NCBI GenBank assembly: GCA_023431205.1
Contig: JAEYXQ010000051.1
Location: 1 to 61,664 of the forward strand
DNA length: 61,664 nucleotides
Reading direction: 5' to 3'
Source: Pseudomonadota bacterium
GTDB lineage: Bacteria > Pseudomonadota > Alphaproteobacteria > Rhizobiales > Devosiaceae
Below, in pieces: positions 15,229 to 24,628 of the stretch. Under the pieces are notes generated by a model. That model did not search any database and was not told the DNA's origin. It saw nothing but the letters and a program-made list of their open reading frames with translations. Position 1 is the stretch's first letter, and each line of letters begins with the position of its first letter. The position numbers were made by a program, and so were the translations under genes.

Positions 15229-16510
15229 CGCCCGCGTCCTTCAACAGTTCGTCCGGCACCGGCGCTTCACGCTCGACCGGGATGTCGTCGTCATCACTAC
15301 CAGAGCGCGGGTCGAGCACAACGCTTTCCTGCGTTGGCCGGTCGGTGGTCATGGGCTGGAACGGCGCGCGCGCCTCGGGGCTCCGGCGAATCTGCATCCG
15401 CAGGTAGGCGGTGACGGCCAACGCCCCGTGGAAGGTGGCGGTGACCACGAACAGGCCGACCGGCGACCAGCCCATCAGCAGCGAAGCGATGGCAGGGCCG
15501 ACAGCGAGGCCGACACCGAGCACCAGGAGCATGCCGCCGGCCACCTTGGCGAAATCGCCCTTGGCGAAGTCGTTGGCATGGGCGACGGCGATGGCATAGA
15601 GCGGGTTGGCGGCAAAGCCATAGGCGGCAAACAGGACGTACATCAGCCAGCCAGGCCCCGGATTGATCAGCACCGTGGCGATCCCAACCAGGGCGGCGAA
15701 ACTGGCGAGGCCGATCATGACGATGCGGCGGTCGATGCGGTCGGACAGGCGTCCGGCGGGCACCTGCGCCAGGGCGCCGAGGATGGCTGCGACAGCGAAC
15801 AGCAGGGCGATGTCGCCTGCCTCAAGACCCTGCGCATAGCCATAGACCGGCGCCAGCGTGCCGAAGGCGCCATTGGCCATGCCGCAGGAGAAGGCGGCGA
15901 TCACCGCAATCGGGGAGGTGCGGTAGAGCAGCCTGAGGTCGAGCTTGGCGGAAGCGAGTGGGCGCGGCTGCGGGGTGGAGGTGAGGGCGGTCGGCAACAC
16001 GGCGCAGATGAAGCTGATGGCGCCGAGGACGAAGGGGAGGTAGCCGGCAGTGCCGGTGACCGACATGGCCAGTTGCCCCAGCGTCGAGGAGGCCATGTTG
16101 ATGGTGACATAGATCGAAAAGATGGTGCCGCGGCTGCGGTTGTCAGCGACCTCGTTGAGCCAGCTCTCGACGATCATGGCAGCGCCGGCAAAGCAGAAGC
16201 CGGACAGCGCGCGCAGCACGATCCAGCCGACGTCCTGGATCCACAACAGGTTCAGAAGAATGGTGATGGTGCCGATGGCGGCCATCACCGAGAAGGCGCG
16301 GATGTGCCCGACATTGCGCACGATCATCGGCACGGCAATGGAGCCGGCGACGAACCCGACCGACCAGCCGGTGCCGATCAGCCCGAGCGCTGTGAGCGAG
16401 AAGCCCTCCTCGGCACCCCGGACCGACAGCAGCAGGCCCTGCAGGCCGCCGCCGAACATGAGCAGGGCCGAGCCGAGGAAGAGGGCATAGATCTTGACGA
16501 CGGAGGCCAT
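15206..16510 (-). CDS. MFS transporter (YcaD-like)
   Basis: 434 residues, about 12 transmembrane segments. Features: MFGGGLQGLLLSVRG in TM1, a TM4-5 region with ALSGFCFAGAAMIVESWLNE, and the mid-loop AGRLSDRIDRRIVMIG, the classic MFS motif A repeated in the C-terminal half. ESWLN with a YcaD/CynX-like layout points to the COG0477 sugar/amino-acid or drug group, but no substrate can be named. A hydrophilic tail of about 60 residues, ending PVPDELLKDAGDVQDRPV, lies beyond the last helix and partly overlaps moaB. Confidence 0.85.
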   Translation of the reverse strand: MASVVKIYALFLGSALLMFGGGLQGLLLSVRGAEEGFSLTALGLIGTGWSVGFVAGSIAVPMIVRNVGHIRAFSVMAAIGTITILLNLLWIQDVGWIVLRALSGFCFAGAAMIVESWLNEVADNRSRGTIFSIYVTINMASSTLGQLAMSVTGTAGYLPFVLGAISFICAVLPTALTSTPQPRPLASAKLDLRLLYRTSPIAVIAAFSCGMANGAFGTLAPVYGYAQGLEAGDIALLFAVAAILGALAQVPAGRLSDRIDRRIVMIGLASFAALVGIATVLINPGPGWLMYVLFAAYGFAANPLYAIAVAHANDFAKGDFAKVAGGMLLVLGVGLAVGPAIASLLMGWSPVGLFVVTATFHGALAVTAYLRMQIRRSPEARAPFQPMTTDRPTQESVVLDPRSGSDDDDIPVEREAPVPDELLKDAGDVQDRPV

Positions 16511-16614
16511 GACGCAATGGGTCCGGAGATAGTCACAGGTCGGGGTTGCAAATCACGCAACGGTGACATTAGGGCGGCGTTCGCGCCTCGGGGCAAGGGA
16601 TATTCCCCGAACCG

Positions 16615-17409
16615 TCAACCTATGCCGAGGTCGTCGAGCTTGAGCCTGAGGCTCAGGAGGTCGCGCCAGGCCTGCTGCTTGGCGGCCGGGTTGCGCAGCA
16701 GGTAGGCGGGGTGGAGGGTCGGCATGGCGTCGGCGGTGTGCTGGCCGATGGTGACGCTGGACCAGCGGCCGCGCATCTTGATGATACCGGCGGTGGTGGA
16801 GAACACGGTCTGCATGGCCGGGCCGCCCAGGGTCATGATCACCTGGGGCGCGACCAGTTCGACCTGCCGCTGCAGGAAGGGCAGGCAGAGCGCCGCCTCC
16901 TCGGGCGTCGGGGCGCGATTGCCGGGCGGGCGCCAGGGGACGGTGTTGGCGATGTAGACCTTTGTACGGTCAAGGCCGATGGCGGCCAGCATGCGGTCGA
17001 GCAACTGGCCGGAGCGGCCGACAAAGGGCTTGCCCTGGCGGTCTTCCTCGGCGCCGGGGGCCTCCCCGATCAGCATGACCTCGGCTTCGGGATTGCCGTC
17101 GGCGAAGACGAGCTGGGTGGCGCGCAGCTTGAGCCCGCAGCCGTCATAGGCGCCGAGGATCTGCTCCAGCTCGGGCAGGGTCTGCGCCGAGGCGGCAAGG
17201 CGCCTGGCTTCGGCCGGATCGCTGCCGATCGACAGCGGGTTGACCGTCGGCGCGATGGTCTCCGGCGCGGTCGCGGTCGGGGCCGGTCGAGGGCGCACGG
17301 CGAAGCGGTCGACCGGCTCGTCGCTGACGGCAATGTCGACGCCGGCGGCTCGATACCAGTCGAGCACGGCGAGCAGCTCGTCGTGATTTAGCGGTCGCGT
17401 CTCGGACAT
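16615..17409 (-). CDS. Uracil-DNA glycosylase, family 4-like
   Basis: 264 residues from ATG 17409. It removes uracil from DNA. Motifs: GEAPGAEEDRQGKPFVGRSG (water-activating loop and uracil pocket), YIANTVPWRPPGNR, ALCLPFLQRQ and the C-terminal HPAYLLR loop. A proline-rich N-terminal extension of about 90 residues precedes the domain. Canonical family-4 enzymes hold a 4Fe-4S cluster with four cysteines. Here the KCRPP-type cysteine is Trp (PWRPP) and the first of the CxxC pair is not seen (AYDGCGLK), so only two of the four remain. It is divergent from ETF-QO with 67 bp between the starts. Confidence 0.88.
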   Translation of the reverse strand: MSETRPLNHDELLAVLDWYRAAGVDIAVSDEPVDRFAVRPRPAPTATAPETIAPTVNPLSIGSDPAEARRLAASAQTLPELEQILGAYDGCGLKLRATQLVFADGNPEAEVMLIGEAPGAEEDRQGKPFVGRSGQLLDRMLAAIGLDRTKVYIANTVPWRPPGNRAPTPEEAALCLPFLQRQVELVAPQVIMTLGGPAMQTVFSTTAGIIKMRGRWSSVTIGQHTADAMPTLHPAYLLRNPAAKQQAWRDLLSLRLKLDDLGIG

Positions 17410-17476
17410 GAGTTCTGTTATGTCACACCCCGTTCGGCCCGGCCATAGTCCGGGCGATTGAGGACCGCACAAACCC

Positions 17477-19129
17477 ATGGCAGAAGCCGGCTCGCGCGAG
17501 ACAATCGAAACCGATGTCGTGATCGTCGGCGCCGGCCCGGCGGGACTGTCGGCGGCCATACGGTTGAAGCAGCACCACCCGCAGCTCTCGGTGACGGTGG
17601 TGGAGAAATCGGCCGAGCTCGGCGGGCACATCCTGTCGGGCGCGGTGATGGACCCGGTGGGACTCGACGCGCTGATCTCGGACTGGCGGCTGAAGGGCGC
17701 GCCTGTGGGGCCGGATGTCACCCGCGACACCTATCATTATCTCACCGCCAAGCGTGACTTCGCGCTGCCGCACGCGCTGGTGCCGCCGCAGATGCGTACC
17801 CCCGGGGCGGTGATCGTCAGCCTGGGGCGGCTGGTGCAATGGCTGGGCGAACAGGCGACGGCGCTCGGGGTGGATATCTTTCCCATGACCGCGGCGGTCG
17901 ACGTGCTCGGCACCGGGGCAGGGCCGGTCCAGGGCATCATCACCGGCGACCTCGGTCGCGACCGGGCAGGAGAGCCGAAGCCCGGCTTTGCCGAGGGCAT
18001 CGCGCTCAAGGCCAAGTACACCCTGATCGCCGAAGGCGCCCGCGGTTCGCTGGCCAAGCGCGTGATCCGTTCGCATTCGCTGGAGCGCCAGCCGCAGAAA
18101 TACGGGCTCGGCATCAAGGAAGTGTGGGAGATACCCGCCGATGGGCACCGGCCGGGGCAGGTGGACCACTATCTCGGCTACCCGCTTGACGACGGCACCG
18201 CAGGGGGCGGTTTCGTCTACCATGCCGAGGACCGCAAGCTCTATGTCGGGCTGGTGACCTATCTCGACTACGAGGACCCGACGCTGTCCCCGTTCGATGA
18301 GTTCCAGCGGTTCAAGCAGCACCCCTCGGTGGCATCGCTGCTCAAGGACGGCACGCGGGTGAGCTATGGCGCCCGGGTGGTGACCGCGGGCGGGTGGCAG
18401 TCGATCCCGACCCTGGCCTTTCCGGGCGGCGGGCTGATCGGCTGCTCGGCCGGGTTCATGAACGCACCCCGGCTCAAGGCTATCCACAACGCCATCCTGT
18501 CGGGGATCGGTGCGGCTGACGCCGTTGGCGAAGCGATCGCCGAAGGGCGCGAGCATGACCTGATTGCCGATCTCGGTCACAGGATCCTGCAGACCGGTAT
18601 TGCCGACGAGTTGATGGGGGTGCGCAACGTCAAGCCGCTGTGGAGCCGCTACGGCACGCTGCTCGGCGCGCTGGCGAGCGGGATCGACCTCTGGCGCACG
18701 GCCCTCCTCCCCCGCTCCCTTAGGCGGGGGGTGACCCTCGATCACAAGGGGCCGGATCACGCGAGGCTGCAGCCCCGCGGCGGCAAACCGGGGCGGCTGT
18801 ACGCCCGTGCCGACGGCACGCTGACCTTTGATCGCAACAGTTCGGTGTTCCTGGCCAACATCGCCCATGACGAGGACCAGCCGGTGCACCTGGTGCTGGC
18901 CGATCCGACCGTGCCGATCCGGGAAAACCTGCCCCGCTACGGCGAGCCGGCACCGCTTTATTGTCCCGCCGGCGTCTATGAAGTGGCAGAGGAAGGCGGT
19001 GAGCCGGTGTTCCGCATCCACGCGGCGAATTGCGTGCACTGCAAGACTTGCGACATCAAGGATCCGGCGCAGAACATCACCTGGGTGCCGCCCGAAGGCG
19101 GGAGTGGTCCGAACTACTCCGGCATGTAG
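17477..19129 (+). CDS. Electron transfer flavoprotein-ubiquinone oxidoreductase
   Basis: 550 residues, normal for ETF-QO. This inner-membrane flavo-iron-sulfur enzyme passes electrons from ETF (fatty-acid and amino-acid oxidation) to ubiquinone. FAD-binding VIVGAGPAGL is at 16-25; GAVMDPVGLDAL and the quinone-binding GWQSIPTLAFPGGGLIGCSAG-like region follow. The C-terminus has CPAGVYEV and CVHCKTCDIKDP, the 4Fe-4S ligands. Around residues 409-428 the DNA contains a GC hairpin (18709-18730) that encodes ALLPRSLRRGV-like residues where homologues usually have a short hydrophobic loop. The etfA/etfB genes are not in this window. Confidence 0.95.
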   Translation: MAEAGSRETIETDVVIVGAGPAGLSAAIRLKQHHPQLSVTVVEKSAELGGHILSGAVMDPVGLDALISDWRLKGAPVGPDVTRDTYHYLTAKRDFALPHALVPPQMRTPGAVIVSLGRLVQWLGEQATALGVDIFPMTAAVDVLGTGAGPVQGIITGDLGRDRAGEPKPGFAEGIALKAKYTLIAEGARGSLAKRVIRSHSLERQPQKYGLGIKEVWEIPADGHRPGQVDHYLGYPLDDGTAGGGFVYHAEDRKLYVGLVTYLDYEDPTLSPFDEFQRFKQHPSVASLLKDGTRVSYGARVVTAGGWQSIPTLAFPGGGLIGCSAGFMNAPRLKAIHNAILSGIGAADAVGEAIAEGREHDLIADLGHRILQTGIADELMGVRNVKPLWSRYGTLLGALASGIDLWRTALLPRSLRRGVTLDHKGPDHARLQPRGGKPGRLYARADGTLTFDRNSSVFLANIAHDEDQPVHLVLADPTVPIRENLPRYGEPAPLYCPAGVYEVAEEGGEPVFRIHAANCVHCKTCDIKDPAQNITWVPPEGGSGPNYSGM

Positions 19130-19225
19130 CCAATCACACCATTTGGCGTGTGCTTGCGGCGCAGTCGCAAAACAGACAATGTCTGCCGTCAAATCGCGCA
19201 TGGCGGCCAAGGAGACCTCGACCCC

Positions 19226-20962
19226 GTGACATCGCTTCGCATTCGCCTCTCGCGCCTTTCGCTGACCGCTCTCCTGCTGGCGGGTCTGGTCATGCCGACC
19301 GCTGCACAGGACGGCGCCATGGGCGTCAGCGAGCAGTTGAAGCTGCTTGGGCTGCTGACCAATGCGCGCGTCTCCCCCACCGGCGCCTACATGGCCGGAC
19401 AGCAGGCGCTGAAGGATCTCAGGACCGAGGAGGCCGCCCAGTATCTCTCGCAGGCAGCGCAGGCGGACTGGGACAATGCCCTGCTCGTCGAACGGGCCTT
19501 CATTGCCCAGGCCGCGGACGGACAGATCGCCGAGGCTGCCAAGACCGCCCGGCGCCTGCTGGAGCTGGAAACCGGCAACGAGCTGGCGCAGATGATCTCG
19601 GCCACCGAGGCGCTCAAGGAGCGCCGCTACGCGGCCGCCGAGCAGCAGTTCTCCGAGATCAGCGTCGAAACCTTTTCCGGCGTGACCGCGGGCATCCTGC
19701 GGGCATGGGCCCTGATCGGGCTCGACCGCAAGGATGAGGCGGACGCGCTGCTCGAAGAGATCGGCGCCACCGGGCTCGACGACTTCCTGATCTTCCACCG
19801 GGCGCTGATGGCGGAGGCGGCGGGTGAAACCAAGAGCGCCATCCGTCTTGCCGCGCAGGCTTTCGAGAATGAACCGAACGTGGCCCGCGTCACGCAGGTT
19901 TATGCCAGCATGCTCGCCAATGCCGGGCAGTTCGAGGAAGCCGCCGACGTCATCGCCCAGTTCGAGTCGCAGGGTGCGACGCACCCGTTGGTGACCGAAG
20001 TCAAACATGCCGTAGAGGAGGGCCGCCGCCCCGGCATCTTCACCGCCAATGTCCAGGTTGGTGCAGCCGAGATGTTCCACGGGCTTGGCGTGGCGCTGGC
20101 CCGTGATGGCAGCCCTGACATCGCGCTCGTGTTCCTGCGGATGGGTCTCTACCTCGATCCGAAGGCTGATGTGATCGCCGTCGCCGTGGGGGAGGTGCTC
20201 GACCGGGTGGGTCAGGCCGAAGCGGCCAATCGCATCTACGATTCCATTCCCGCCAACTCGCCGATGAAGCCGGCGGCGGTGGTGCGCTTCGCCAACAACC
20301 TGGATGTGCTGGGCAATCGCGACGAGGCGCTGCGCCGGCTGGGCAACATCGTCGCCACCCGTCCCGACGACCTCGACGCGGTATTCACCTATGCCGAACT
20401 GCTGCGCTTCGACGAGCAGTACGAGAAGGCGGCGGAGGCCTATACCAAGGCCCTCGAACTCACCGGCGGCAGCCGCAATGGCGACTGGGCGATCTACTAC
20501 ACGCGCGGCATGTCCTATGAGCGGGCCAAGCAGTGGCCCAAGGCCGAGGCCGACTTCCAGCGGGCGCTCGAGCTCAACCCCGGCCAGCCCGAGGTGCTGA
20601 ACTATCTCGGCTATAGCTGGATCGACATGGACATGAACCTCGAGCCGGCGCTGGACATGATCGAGCAGGCCGTCGAGGCACGGCCGCAGGACGGCTACAT
20701 CATCGATTCACTGGGCTGGGCCTTCTACAAGCTGGGCCGGATCGACGACGCGGTGAAGACGCTGGAGCAGGCGGTGACGCTGCTGCCCAACGACCCTGAA
20801 CTGAACGACCATCTCGGTGATGCCTATTGGCGGGCCGGCCGCAAGCTCGAGGCCAAGTTCCAGTGGACCATTGCCGCCGATGTCGACGAGGTCGGCACGG
20901 TGCGGGAGCGGGTGGCGGCCAAGCTCGCCAACGGGCTCAGCCAAGACGTGGCGAGCAACTAA
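19226..20962 (+). CDS. Exported tetratricopeptide-repeat protein
   Basis: 578 residues from GTG 19226, with AAGGAG 11 bases upstream; an in-frame ATG further upstream would add a charged tail before the signal and is less likely. The signal peptide is SLTALLLAGLVMPTAAQ. The rest is TPR helices, clearest near the C-terminus (PEVLNYLGYSW, YIIDSLGWAFYKLGR, PELNDHLGDAYWRAGR). The protein likely scaffolds others in the periplasm. This gene class commonly sits before ispE in alphaproteobacteria. ispE starts 7 bp downstream, so the pair is an operon. Confidence 0.85.
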   Translation: MTSLRIRLSRLSLTALLLAGLVMPTAAQDGAMGVSEQLKLLGLLTNARVSPTGAYMAGQQALKDLRTEEAAQYLSQAAQADWDNALLVERAFIAQAADGQIAEAAKTARRLLELETGNELAQMISATEALKERRYAAAEQQFSEISVETFSGVTAGILRAWALIGLDRKDEADALLEEIGATGLDDFLIFHRALMAEAAGETKSAIRLAAQAFENEPNVARVTQVYASMLANAGQFEEAADVIAQFESQGATHPLVTEVKHAVEEGRRPGIFTANVQVGAAEMFHGLGVALARDGSPDIALVFLRMGLYLDPKADVIAVAVGEVLDRVGQAEAANRIYDSIPANSPMKPAAVVRFANNLDVLGNRDEALRRLGNIVATRPDDLDAVFTYAELLRFDEQYEKAAEAYTKALELTGGSRNGDWAIYYTRGMSYERAKQWPKAEADFQRALELNPGQPEVLNYLGYSWIDMDMNLEPALDMIEQAVEARPQDGYIIDSLGWAFYKLGRIDDAVKTLEQAVTLLPNDPELNDHLGDAYWRAGRKLEAKFQWTIAADVDEVGTVRERVAAKLANGLSQDVASN

Positions 20963-20969
20963 GCCTCGC

Positions 20970-21857
20970 ATGGACGACGATGGGCTGTTCCAGGTCGCAC
21001 CGGCCAAGGTGAACCTTGCGCTGCACGTCACCGGGCGGCGCGATGACGGTTATCATGAACTCGAAAGCCTGGTGGCCTTCGCGGCCGTGGGCGACGAACT
21101 GCGCGCCGAGGCGGCGGAGCGCGACAGCCTGACCATCGCCGGCCCGTTCGCCAATGGACTTGGCAGTGGCGAGACCAATCTCGTCAATCGGGCGGTTGCC
21201 GCCTTCCGGGCCCGCTGGCCGGATGCTGTGGAGCCGCTGGCGCTGACGCTGACCAAGAACCTGCCGGTGGCCTCGGGAATCGGCGGTGGCTCGGCCGATG
21301 CTGCGGCGGCGCTCCGGCTGATGGCGGCGCGTGCGGGGTTGCCGCCGACCTCGGCGGAGTTGCAGCAACTGGCCTTGAGGCTCGGCGCCGACGTGCCGGC
21401 CTGCCTGCTGTCGCGGCCTTTGGTGATGGGCGGGATCGGCGAGGAATTGCAGGTGCTTGCGGCCTTTCCCGACCTGCACATCGTGCTGATCAATCCGCAG
21501 GTGCCGCTGGCGACTGCCGACGTATTCCGGCGGCTGCGGGCGCATGACAACTACCCCCTGCCGGCACTGCCCGAACTGTTGACCCGCCCGGCGCAGCTGG
21601 GGATTTGGCTTGCCGAAACCCGCAACGACCTGCAGCCGCCGGCGGTGAAGCTGGTGCCGGTGATCGGCGACATCATCGAAGACCTGGCCGCCACCCAGGG
21701 GTGCATGCTGGCGCGGATGTCCGGATCAGGCGCGACGGTGTTCGGGCTGTTCGGATCCGAGGGGCAGGCCCATCAGGCGGCGCAATCGATGCGCGCCCGG
21801 AACCCGGAGCACTGGGTGGCGGCGGCCCCGCTGCTTGGCGGCGGAGTGGATCAGTAG
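20970..21857 (+). CDS. ispE: 4-diphosphocytidyl-2-C-methyl-D-erythritol kinase IspE
   Basis: 295 residues from ATG 20970. GHMP kinase of the MEP isoprenoid pathway: it phosphorylates CDP-methylerythritol with ATP. APAKVNLALHVTGRRDDGYHEL at the N-terminus, the ATP-binding glycine loop LPVASGIGGGSADAAAAL, and the C-terminal ARMSGSGATVFGLF are all intact. It follows the TPR gene after 7 bp. It converges with the polyprenyl synthase gene, overlapping by 7 bp (TCAGTAG holds both stops). ispH of the same pathway is at 35351-36322. Confidence 0.95.
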   Translation: MDDDGLFQVAPAKVNLALHVTGRRDDGYHELESLVAFAAVGDELRAEAAERDSLTIAGPFANGLGSGETNLVNRAVAAFRARWPDAVEPLALTLTKNLPVASGIGGGSADAAAALRLMAARAGLPPTSAELQQLALRLGADVPACLLSRPLVMGGIGEELQVLAAFPDLHIVLINPQVPLATADVFRRLRAHDNYPLPALPELLTRPAQLGIWLAETRNDLQPPAVKLVPVIGDIIEDLAATQGCMLARMSGSGATVFGLFGSEGQAHQAAQSMRARNPEHWVAAAPLLGGGVDQ

Positions 21858-22864
21858 GCGCGCGAGACGCTGTATTCGACCACGTCGGAGAGGATGGTGC
21901 GCATGTCCGAGGCCGGCAGAGTATCGAGGGCGCGTTGCGCCGCGCGGGCATGCACCCGGGCTTGGTCAAGGGTGCGGGCGAGGGTGCGGTAGCGGTTCAT
22001 GATCGCCACCACGGCAGCGACCTGATCGGCCGTCGCGTCCGGGTCGCCCAGGGCGGCGGTGATGGTTTCGCGCTCCGCCTCGGTGCCCTCGGCCAAGGCC
22101 AGGATCACCGGCAGCGTCATCTTGCCTTCGCGCAGGTCATCGCCGGTGTTCTTGCCGAGCGTGCCCGCCTGACCGCCATAGTCGAGCACGTCGTCGACAA
22201 GCTGGAAGGCGACGCCGAGCTCGAGCCCGTACTGGCTCAGCGCCTGCCGGCCGTCTGCGTCGGCACCGCCCGAGATGGCGCCAACCTGGCAGGCGGCCTC
22301 GAACAGCACGGCAGTCTTGGCGCGAATGACTTCGGAGTAATCCGCCGGGGAGGTGCTGACATCGCCGGTTTTGGCTAGCTGCAGCACTTCGCCTTCCGCC
22401 ATCGCGGCAGAGGCGGAGGACAGCACGCCGAGCGAAACGATGTCGCCGGTTTCCACCATCATCATGAAGGCCTGGCCGAGCAGGAAGTCACCGACGAGGA
22501 TGGACGCCTTGTTGCCCCAGATCATGCGGGCGGCCGGCTTGCCGCGGCGCATGTCGCTCTCGTCGACGACGTCGTCGTGGAGCAGGGTGGCGTTGTGCAT
22601 GAACTCGACGGCGGCGGCGAAATTGACGGCGTTGCCGGTACCCTTGCCGAACAGCATGGCCGCGGCCACGGTCAGCATCGGCCGCAGGCGCTTGCCGCCG
22701 CTGTCGATCAGGTAGCGGGCAAGCTCGGGCACCATATCCACATGCGACTGGGCACGGCTGAGGATCAACTCGTTGACGCGGGCCATGTCGGGAGCAGTCG
22801 CGGCGACCAGCCGGTCGATGGGCGTACCGACCGCGTCCTCTTTGATCTGGGTCAGAACTGACAC
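21851..22864 (-). CDS. ispB: Polyprenyl (octaprenyl-type) diphosphate synthase
   Basis: 337 residues from GTG 22864. Long-chain prenyltransferase that makes the ubiquinone side chain from IPP and an allylic primer. The first aspartate-rich motif is LLHDDVVDESDMRRGKPA and the second FQLVDDVLDYGG; GGKRLRP near the N-terminus binds IPP. Chain length (octa- or decaprenyl) cannot be fixed from sequence; most relatives make C50. The frame is open further upstream, but that DNA is the divergent methyltransferase, so the GTG before SVLTQIKED is taken. The gap to the divergent gene is about 88 bp and must hold both promoters. Confidence 0.93.
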   Translation of the reverse strand: MSVLTQIKEDAVGTPIDRLVAATAPDMARVNELILSRAQSHVDMVPELARYLIDSGGKRLRPMLTVAAAMLFGKGTGNAVNFAAAVEFMHNATLLHDDVVDESDMRRGKPAARMIWGNKASILVGDFLLGQAFMMMVETGDIVSLGVLSSASAAMAEGEVLQLAKTGDVSTSPADYSEVIRAKTAVLFEAACQVGAISGGADADGRQALSQYGLELGVAFQLVDDVLDYGGQAGTLGKNTGDDLREGKMTLPVILALAEGTEAERETITAALGDPDATADQVAAVVAIMNRYRTLARTLDQARVHARAAQRALDTLPASDMRTILSDVVEYSVSRAY

Positions 22865-22952
22865 CGTACCCTGCGTCCTCGTTGCGGATGGGATAGCTGT
22901 TGAGCGGGGAGCATCGGCACCTGTATGGTCGGTGCGAACCGGCCCGCGCACG

Positions 22953-23732
22953 ATGTCCCTAGACCAGCCCGAACCCGTTGTAAAATACCATTCCGTAACG
23001 CGCGACGGCTTTTTGGGTGCCCGGCTCCAACTGTCGCAGCCGCGCCACGGCTTTCGCGCCGGGCTGGACAGCGTGCTTTTGGGCGCGGCCGTACGTGCCG
23101 GGACGGGGCGCCTGCTGGAACTCGGCGCTGGAGTTGGCACTGCCAGTCTCGTGGCGCTGGAACTGGGGCGGGCCGAACACGCCGTGCTGGCGGAGCGGGA
23201 GCCGCTGGCACTGGAGCTGGCGCGGACCAACGTCGCCGACAATGGATTCGCCGGCCGGGCAGAGGTGGCGGCGGCCGACGTGGAGGCGCCGGCTGCGGAA
23301 CGGCGGGCGGCTGGCCTCAACGACAATGCCTTCGATGCGGTGATTGCCAATCCGCCGTTTTTTACGCTCGGCACGCTGGCGCCGGACGGAGGCAGGGCGG
23401 CGGCGCGTCATATGCCGGCCGACCGGCTGGCGCACTGGGCTCGGGTCGCGGCGGCGACGGCGCGGGCCGGAGGCGAGGTCATCTTCATCTATCCCGCCGA
23501 GCGGCTGTCGGCGCTGATGGCGGCACTGGAGCCGCGCTTCGGTGGCCTCGCCGTGCTGCCGCTGTTGCCGCGCCCGGGAGCGGCGGCGAGCCGGGTGCTG
23601 GTGCGCGGCACCAAGGGCTCGCGCGGGCCGCTGACGCTGCTGGCGAGCCGGGCCCTGCATGGCGAGGATGGGCGGGCCTTTGCGCCCGAGTTCGACGCCA
23701 TCTTCCGCGGCACAGCCGTGCTCGACTGGTAA
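22953..23732 (+). CDS. TrmN6-like tRNA (adenine-N6) methyltransferase
   Basis: 259 residues from ATG 22953. Class I SAM-dependent methyltransferase of the COG4123 group, whose E. coli member methylates A37 of tRNA-Val. Visible: LLELGAGVGTASLVAL (SAM motif I) and the amino-methyltransferase motif VIANPPFF (NPPF). LDSVLLGAAV upstream fits the family. The target base is assigned from the family only. It is divergent from polyprenyl synthase, and the S49 peptidase gene follows after 50 bp. Confidence 0.85.
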   Translation: MSLDQPEPVVKYHSVTRDGFLGARLQLSQPRHGFRAGLDSVLLGAAVRAGTGRLLELGAGVGTASLVALELGRAEHAVLAEREPLALELARTNVADNGFAGRAEVAAADVEAPAAERRAAGLNDNAFDAVIANPPFFTLGTLAPDGGRAAARHMPADRLAHWARVAAATARAGGEVIFIYPAERLSALMAALEPRFGGLAVLPLLPRPGAAASRVLVRGTKGSRGPLTLLASRALHGEDGRAFAPEFDAIFRGTAVLDW

Positions 23733-23782
23733 AGCCGGGCCAGACCACCTAAATCTGCCGGACGAGGCTCAAGGGACAGGCG

Positions 23783-24628
23783 ATGGCGGAACCGACCACC
23801 ACACCACGGCGCAACTGGCTGCAGCGACTCACCGTCCGCGGCGGGCCGATCATTCCGGTGGTGCGCCTGCACGGTGTGATCGCCGCCGAACAGCGCCAGG
23901 GCCGGCTGAACATCGCCACGGTGGCGCCGCTGCTCAAGCGCGCCTTCGCCATCAAGTCGGCGCCGGCGGTGGCCATTGTCGTCAACTCTCCAGGTGGTTC
24001 GCCGGTGCAGAGCCGGCTGATCAGCAAGCGTATCCGCGATCTCGCTGACGAGCACGGGAAGCCGGTGCTGGTGTTCGTCGAGGACGCAGCGGCCTCCGGC
24101 GGCTATTTCATCGCCGTGGCCGGAGACGAGATCATCGTCGACCCCAGTTCGATCGTCGGTTCGGTCGGCGTGATCATGGCCGGGTTCGGGTTCGTGGGCG
24201 CGATCGACAAGCTCGGCATCGAGCGGCGCGTGCATACGGCGGGCCGCAACAAGTCGACGCTGGACCCCTTCCTGCCGGAGAAGGCCGAGGACGTGGAGCG
24301 CATCAAGCGTTTCGAACTCGACATCCACCAGGTGTTCATCGACCATGTGAAGGCCCGCCGTGGGGCGCGGCTGCGGGCTTCCGACGACGAGTTGTTCACC
24401 GGCGAATGGTGGACGGGACTGCGCGGGGTGGAACTGGGCCTGGTCGATGTCATCGGCGACCTCCACGCAACCCTGCGCCAACGCTATGGAGACAAGGTGC
24501 AGCTCAAGGTGATCGAACCCAGGCGGAGCTGGTTCGGGCTGCCGCGGCTCAGCTTCATGGCGGGCTGGTCGGATGAACTGGCGGCCACGGTCGAGGACCG
24601 TGCCGCCTGGTCGCGGCTGGGGCTGTGA
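23783..24628 (+). CDS. S49-family peptidase (SohB/SppA-like)
   Basis: 281 residues. Serine protease of the signal-peptide-peptidase family with a Ser-Lys dyad: VNSPGGSPVQS forms the oxyanion region, the nucleophile serine is in AAASGGYFIAVAGD, and the lysine is likely in GRNKSTLDPF. No signal peptide or transmembrane anchor is visible, so it may sit at the cytoplasmic face. The stop overlaps the start of the next small membrane protein (GTGA), so they are translated together. The S49 gene and glyQ lie within 2 kb of each other. Confidence 0.9.
   Translation: MAEPTTTPRRNWLQRLTVRGGPIIPVVRLHGVIAAEQRQGRLNIATVAPLLKRAFAIKSAPAVAIVVNSPGGSPVQSRLISKRIRDLADEHGKPVLVFVEDAAASGGYFIAVAGDEIIVDPSSIVGSVGVIMAGFGFVGAIDKLGIERRVHTAGRNKSTLDPFLPEKAEDVERIKRFELDIHQVFIDHVKARRGARLRASDDELFTGEWWTGLRGVELGLVDVIGDLHATLRQRYGDKVQLKVIEPRRSWFGLPRLSFMAGWSDELAATVEDRAAWSRLGL

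Noticed and set aside
17423..20080. An 885-codon open frame on the minus strand across ETF-QO and the TPR gene
   Set aside because: Both plus-strand genes have full-length homologous domains and good starts; the antisense frame has no recognisable domain.
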